Assembly (NCBI GenBank): GCA_030637845.1
Contig: DAOWFT010000094.1
Location: forward strand, 1-8,148
DNA: 8,148 bases
Direction of reading: 5' to 3'
Origin: Thalassospiraceae bacterium
GTDB lineage: Bacteria > Pseudomonadota > Alphaproteobacteria > Rhodospirillales > Magnetovibrionaceae
Shown here one piece after another: positions 6,553 through 8,148 of the stretch. Made by a program: the position numbers and the translations under genes. Under the pieces are notes generated by a model that saw only the letters and a list, made by a program, of their open reading frames with translations, was not told the origin of the DNA and ran no database searches. The stretch's first letter is position 1. Every line of letters begins with the position of its first letter.

Positions 6553-6972
6553 ATGAGGGCCAAGGTAAAGTGGATAGGCGGCGTTGCCTTTGAAGGGTCT
6601 GCCGATAGCGGTCATAGCGTAATTATGGATGGCGCACCGGCAAGCGGGGGCGAGAACAAGGGTTTTCGTCCTATGGAAATGGTTCTTTTGGGTATGGGCG
6701 GATGCACATCGTTTGACGTGGTCAGCATATTAAAAAAATCACGCCAACAGGTATCGGACTGTGTGGTTGAAATGAGCGCCGAGCGCACGGAAACCACACC
6801 AAAGGTATTCACAAAAATACATATGCATTTCAAAATAACCGGTAATGACATAGACCCGGAAAAGGCCCGCCGCGCAATTTCACTTTCTGCCGATAAATAT
6901 TGCTCTGCCGTTGCAATGCTAGAGAAAACCGCCACAATTACCCACGATTTTGAAATTATCGAAAGCGTTTAA
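6553..6972 (+). CDS. OsmC family protein (YhfA-like)
   Basis: A 139-residue protein of the OsmC/Ohr fold. The two conserved cysteines appear as GMGGCTSFDVV (C51) and KYCSAVAML (C117). The preceding FRPMEMVLLG helix and the C-terminal strand THDFEI are also typical. The C51-T-S-F-D-V-V context resembles the YhfA branch more than Ohr or OsmC proper. Family members reduce organic hydroperoxides with thiol partners in the cytoplasm; YhfA-like members are less well characterised, so the substrate is uncertain. A strong purine-rich ribosome binding site (GGGGGGAAAGA) precedes the ATG. It lies 28 bp after the pirin gene, probably in one operon with it, and the pair suggests a redox or stress function. 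Confidence 0.9.
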   Translation: MRAKVKWIGGVAFEGSADSGHSVIMDGAPASGGENKGFRPMEMVLLGMGGCTSFDVVSILKKSRQQVSDCVVEMSAERTETTPKVFTKIHMHFKITGNDIDPEKARRAISLSADKYCSAVAMLEKTATITHDFEIIESV

Positions 6973-7038
6973 GCGTTTCCCTTGCCCACCCTGTCCGGCT
7001 AGACTGTTTGGCAAGTAAATGGAGGGGATAATAGCCAG

Positions 7039-7410
7039 ATGCCATATGTATTGCGCAATGACGAAAATCGCATAATCGCAGTTCTTAGCGAGCATGTTGA
7101 AGGCGCGGAAATGGTCGCCGCCAACGATGGGCAGCTAACCGATTTCCTGCAAAAGGACAGCCCGGAATCTCGCGCCCAGGCAGAACTTATTGAATCTGAT
7201 CTTGGTATCGTTCGTGTTCTGGAAGATCTTATTGATATTTTGATTGAGCGCGGCCACATAATGTTTACCGATTTTCCCGAACACGCTCAGAAAAAACTTC
7301 TTACCCGTCGTGGCTTCCGCAAAGAGTTTTCATACATGGATGATCTCTTTAATGAGGACAATGGCCTTGATATGCCCGACCCCGATGCCGACGGCGAAGG
7401 GTTTTTATAA
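7039..7410 (+). CDS. Conserved proteobacterial protein of unknown function
   Basis: A 123-residue soluble protein. The N-terminus MPYVLRNDENRIIAVLSE and the segment SDLGIVRVLEDLIDILIERG followed by FTDFPEHAQKKLLTRR (about residues 53-91) match a family common in Proteobacteria. Its members are often carried in databases under the misleading name 'tryptophan synthase subunit beta like protein'; nothing here resembles that enzyme. The middle is helical and amphipathic. The C-terminal 25 residues are acidic (D, E, with MPDPDADGE) and probably flexible. GGAGGGG lies at 7021-7027, 11 bases before the ATG, a rather long spacing with no better alternative start. It follows the OsmC gene by 66 bp with no terminator between, so co-transcription is possible. 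A U-rich hairpin follows. No function can be stated. Confidence 0.85.
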   Translation: MPYVLRNDENRIIAVLSEHVEGAEMVAANDGQLTDFLQKDSPESRAQAELIESDLGIVRVLEDLIDILIERGHIMFTDFPEHAQKKLLTRRGFRKEFSYMDDLFNEDNGLDMPDPDADGEGFL

Positions 7411-7462
7411 TAAAAAAGGAGCCGCTAAAATAGATGACGCATTCCGTTCTTTAGGACATACG

Positions 7463-7515
7463 GAGCCATTTGCCCTACATTTCAGAGGTAGATGGCTCTG
7501 TAGTTGTTTGTTTTT
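7463..7515 (+). terminator. Probable intrinsic terminator of the pirin/OsmC operon
   Basis: GAGCCAT (7463-7469) pairs with ATGGCTC (7492-7498). An inner stem CTAC (7475-7478) with GTAG (7488-7491) stacks on it, leaving a five-base bulge and a nine-base loop. The stem is followed by GTAGTTGTTTGTTTTT, which is U-rich but interrupted. It lies 52 bp past the stop of the last plus-strand gene. The bulge and the broken U tract keep the confidence moderate. Confidence 0.5.
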
Positions 7516-7556
7516 GATAGATAAAATTTTATATCCAGGCCACATCTTAATTTTCA

Positions 7557-7584
7557 ATAACGAGAGTAATATTACTCTCATTAT
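7557..7584. repeat. Near-perfect 28-bp palindrome with 18-bp perfect core
   Basis: The core GAGAGTAATATTACTCTC (7562-7579) is a perfect palindrome. Beyond one mismatched pair (7561/7580), the four flanking bases ATAA (7557-7560) and TTAT (7581-7584) also pair. No gene with a credible start follows within 200 bp on either strand. The symmetry without a loop fits a dimeric DNA-binding protein better than an RNA hairpin. Confidence 0.75.
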
Positions 7585-7690
7585 GAAGACACCTCTTTAG
7601 CCCGGCCATGAACAAGCTCTGATCGACAGCGCAAACACCTTTTTGTTGAATATGTGTCAAGATTAGCGTTCGTTTGAGATGAAAGAAAAC

Positions 7691-7764
7691 GTCCGCTTAT
7701 CACCCGAAAGTAGACATTTTTCGATCCGTGCGCTGGCGTCAGCTTCTAGCCAATTGCAGACATT
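7691..7764. repeat. Two imperfect copies of a dispersed palindromic repeat
   Basis: Copy 1 (7691-7718) and copy 2 (7738-7764) both begin GTC-x-GCTT and end AGACATT; by hand alignment 19 of 28 columns agree with one gap. Copy 1 is internally symmetric (GTCCGCTT against AAAGTAGAC, with one mismatch and one G·T pair). GTCCGCTT...AAAGCGGAC-type elements are, from memory, abundant between genes in many Alphaproteobacteria. They are sometimes mis-annotated there as short hypothetical proteins. Confidence 0.5.
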
Positions 7765-7779
7765 GACGTTGACACGAAC

Positions 7780-7810
7780 AAAGGGCTCCACCGGTTAGAT
7801 GGAGCCCTTT
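7780..7810 (-). terminator. Intrinsic terminator of the methyltransferase gene
   Basis: An 11-bp perfect stem (AAAGGGCTCCA at 7780-7790 and TGGAGCCCTTT at 7800-7810) with a nine-base loop. Read on the minus strand it ends in CCCTTTGTTCG, giving a short T-rich tail, and lies about 31 bases after the methyltransferase stop codon. Because the stem is symmetric with A and T ends it may also stop plus-strand transcription. Confidence 0.8.
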
Positions 7811-7841
7811 GTCCTGGATCGTTTTATGGTGAGGGCAGCCG

Positions 7842-8148
7842 CTAGTGTCGTGTTCCGTAAACCACCCAATAATCTCGGGGTACGCAGATGCCGAGTTCTG
7901 CCTTATAGCCATCATGGAAGGCGATGAAGTCATTTTTCAGCGATTCCTGTGCAGGGGAGTCTAGCTTGCCATGCAGGGAGCGTAGCGGACCATAACTTTT
8001 GGAAAACACCTCCCACGCGCGGGTGCTGTCGGGTTCGCGGTAATACGACACGCCCTTTTCAAAAGTAAGGTCAAAGTGATCTCCCAGCAGTGTGCGCACG
8101 CGATCGGTATTCCCCCATTCAAACGGTGAGGGTGGCGGGCTATCGTTG
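7842..8148 (-). CDS. Class I SAM-dependent methyltransferase, C-terminal part (runs off right edge)
   Basis: The frame is open from the right edge (codon at 8147-8145) to a TAG at 7844-7842, giving the last 101 residues of a longer protein. A GTG at 8099 is internal, since the frame continues upstream as NDSPPPSPFEWGNTDRVRTL. The visible blocks PPPSPFEWG, LLGDHFDLTFEKG, SYYREPDS, VFSKSYGPLRSL and GICVPRDYWVVYG match the C-terminal half of UbiE-like class I methyltransferases, in which this part forms the substrate side of the fold. The SAM-binding Rossmann motifs would be upstream of the window, so cofactor binding is inferred from family resemblance and the substrate is unknown. A strong terminator follows the stop. 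The gene is convergent with the pirin/OsmC group. Confidence 0.75.
   Translation of the reverse strand, partial: NDSPPPSPFEWGNTDRVRTLLGDHFDLTFEKGVSYYREPDSTRAWEVFSKSYGPLRSLHGKLDSPAQESLKNDFIAFHDGYKAELGICVPRDYWVVYGTRH

Larger units (their letters stand above)
7411..7841. other. Intergenic region between convergent genes
   Basis: About 430 bp without a supportable gene. From left to right it contains a hairpin with a U-rich tail (7463-7515), a 12-bp AT palindrome (7521-7532), an 18-bp perfect palindrome (7562-7579), two related copies of a palindromic repeat (7691-7718 and 7738-7764), and the terminator of the methyltransferase gene (7780-7810). Very short frames, such as a six-codon one from 7434, have no sign of being expressed proteins. 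Confidence 0.7.

Noticed and set aside
7434..7454. Six-codon leader-like frame after GGAG at 7421
   Set aside because: It ends in TAG just before the hairpin and has no run of regulatory codons; there is no downstream gene to attenuate.
7310..7600. 96-codon plus-strand frame overlapping the end of the conserved protein gene
   Set aside because: It begins inside the 123-residue gene in another frame, runs through the putative terminator and palindromes, and has no recognisable content.
7739..7933. 64-codon minus-strand frame across the terminator
   Set aside because: It overlaps the methyltransferase C-terminus in another frame and includes the hairpin and repeat; not a plausible gene.

Overview
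The window looks like a piece of an alphaproteobacterial chromosome, probably from a Rhodospirillales-like or related marine lineage. That placement is an inference. It rests on the run CoA-pyrophosphatase-type NUDIX – DUF6111-like membrane protein – CCA tRNA nucleotidyltransferase, on the type of the small conserved protein at 7039-7410, and on a dispersed palindromic repeat at 7691-7764 that resembles elements common in that class.

Left part (1-3154, all minus strand). A pentaheme, membrane-anchored cytochrome c is followed 34 bp later by a Tat-exported, lipobox-carrying molybdopterin-oxidoreductase-family protein with an N-terminal [4Fe-4S] motif. This pair is the usual start of a complex iron-sulfur molybdoenzyme (CISM) operon of the alternative complex III / Qrc type: periplasmic electron-transfer modules that exchange electrons with the quinone pool. 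The next expected genes, a 4Fe-4S ferredoxin-type subunit and an NrfD-type membrane subunit, are absent. Instead the N-terminus of a large RluA-family pseudouridine synthase follows, with lower GC and no visible ribosome binding site.

Middle (3155-5668, minus strand). A very AT-rich intergenic stretch of about 250 bp separates the cytochrome operon from a compact housekeeping operon, transcribed in the order NUDIX hydrolase, DUF6111-like protein, cca. The first two genes abut with no gap, and the GTG start of cca lies 31 bp further on.

Right part (5669-8148). A 154-bp divergent intergenic region leads to a plus-strand group: a pirin-family cupin, an OsmC-family protein and a 123-residue conserved protein of unknown function. 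The first two suggest thiol or oxidative-stress functions. A U-rich hairpin follows. A non-coding stretch (7411-7841) then holds an 18-bp perfect palindrome, two related copies of a palindromic repeat and a strong terminator. That terminator serves the convergent minus-strand class I SAM-dependent methyltransferase, which runs off the right edge.

Most of the window is ordinary. The parts worth a second look are the broken-looking CISM operon at the left edge and the unexplained palindromes in the intergenic regions. I found no CRISPR array, tRNA, rRNA, transposase or integrase.
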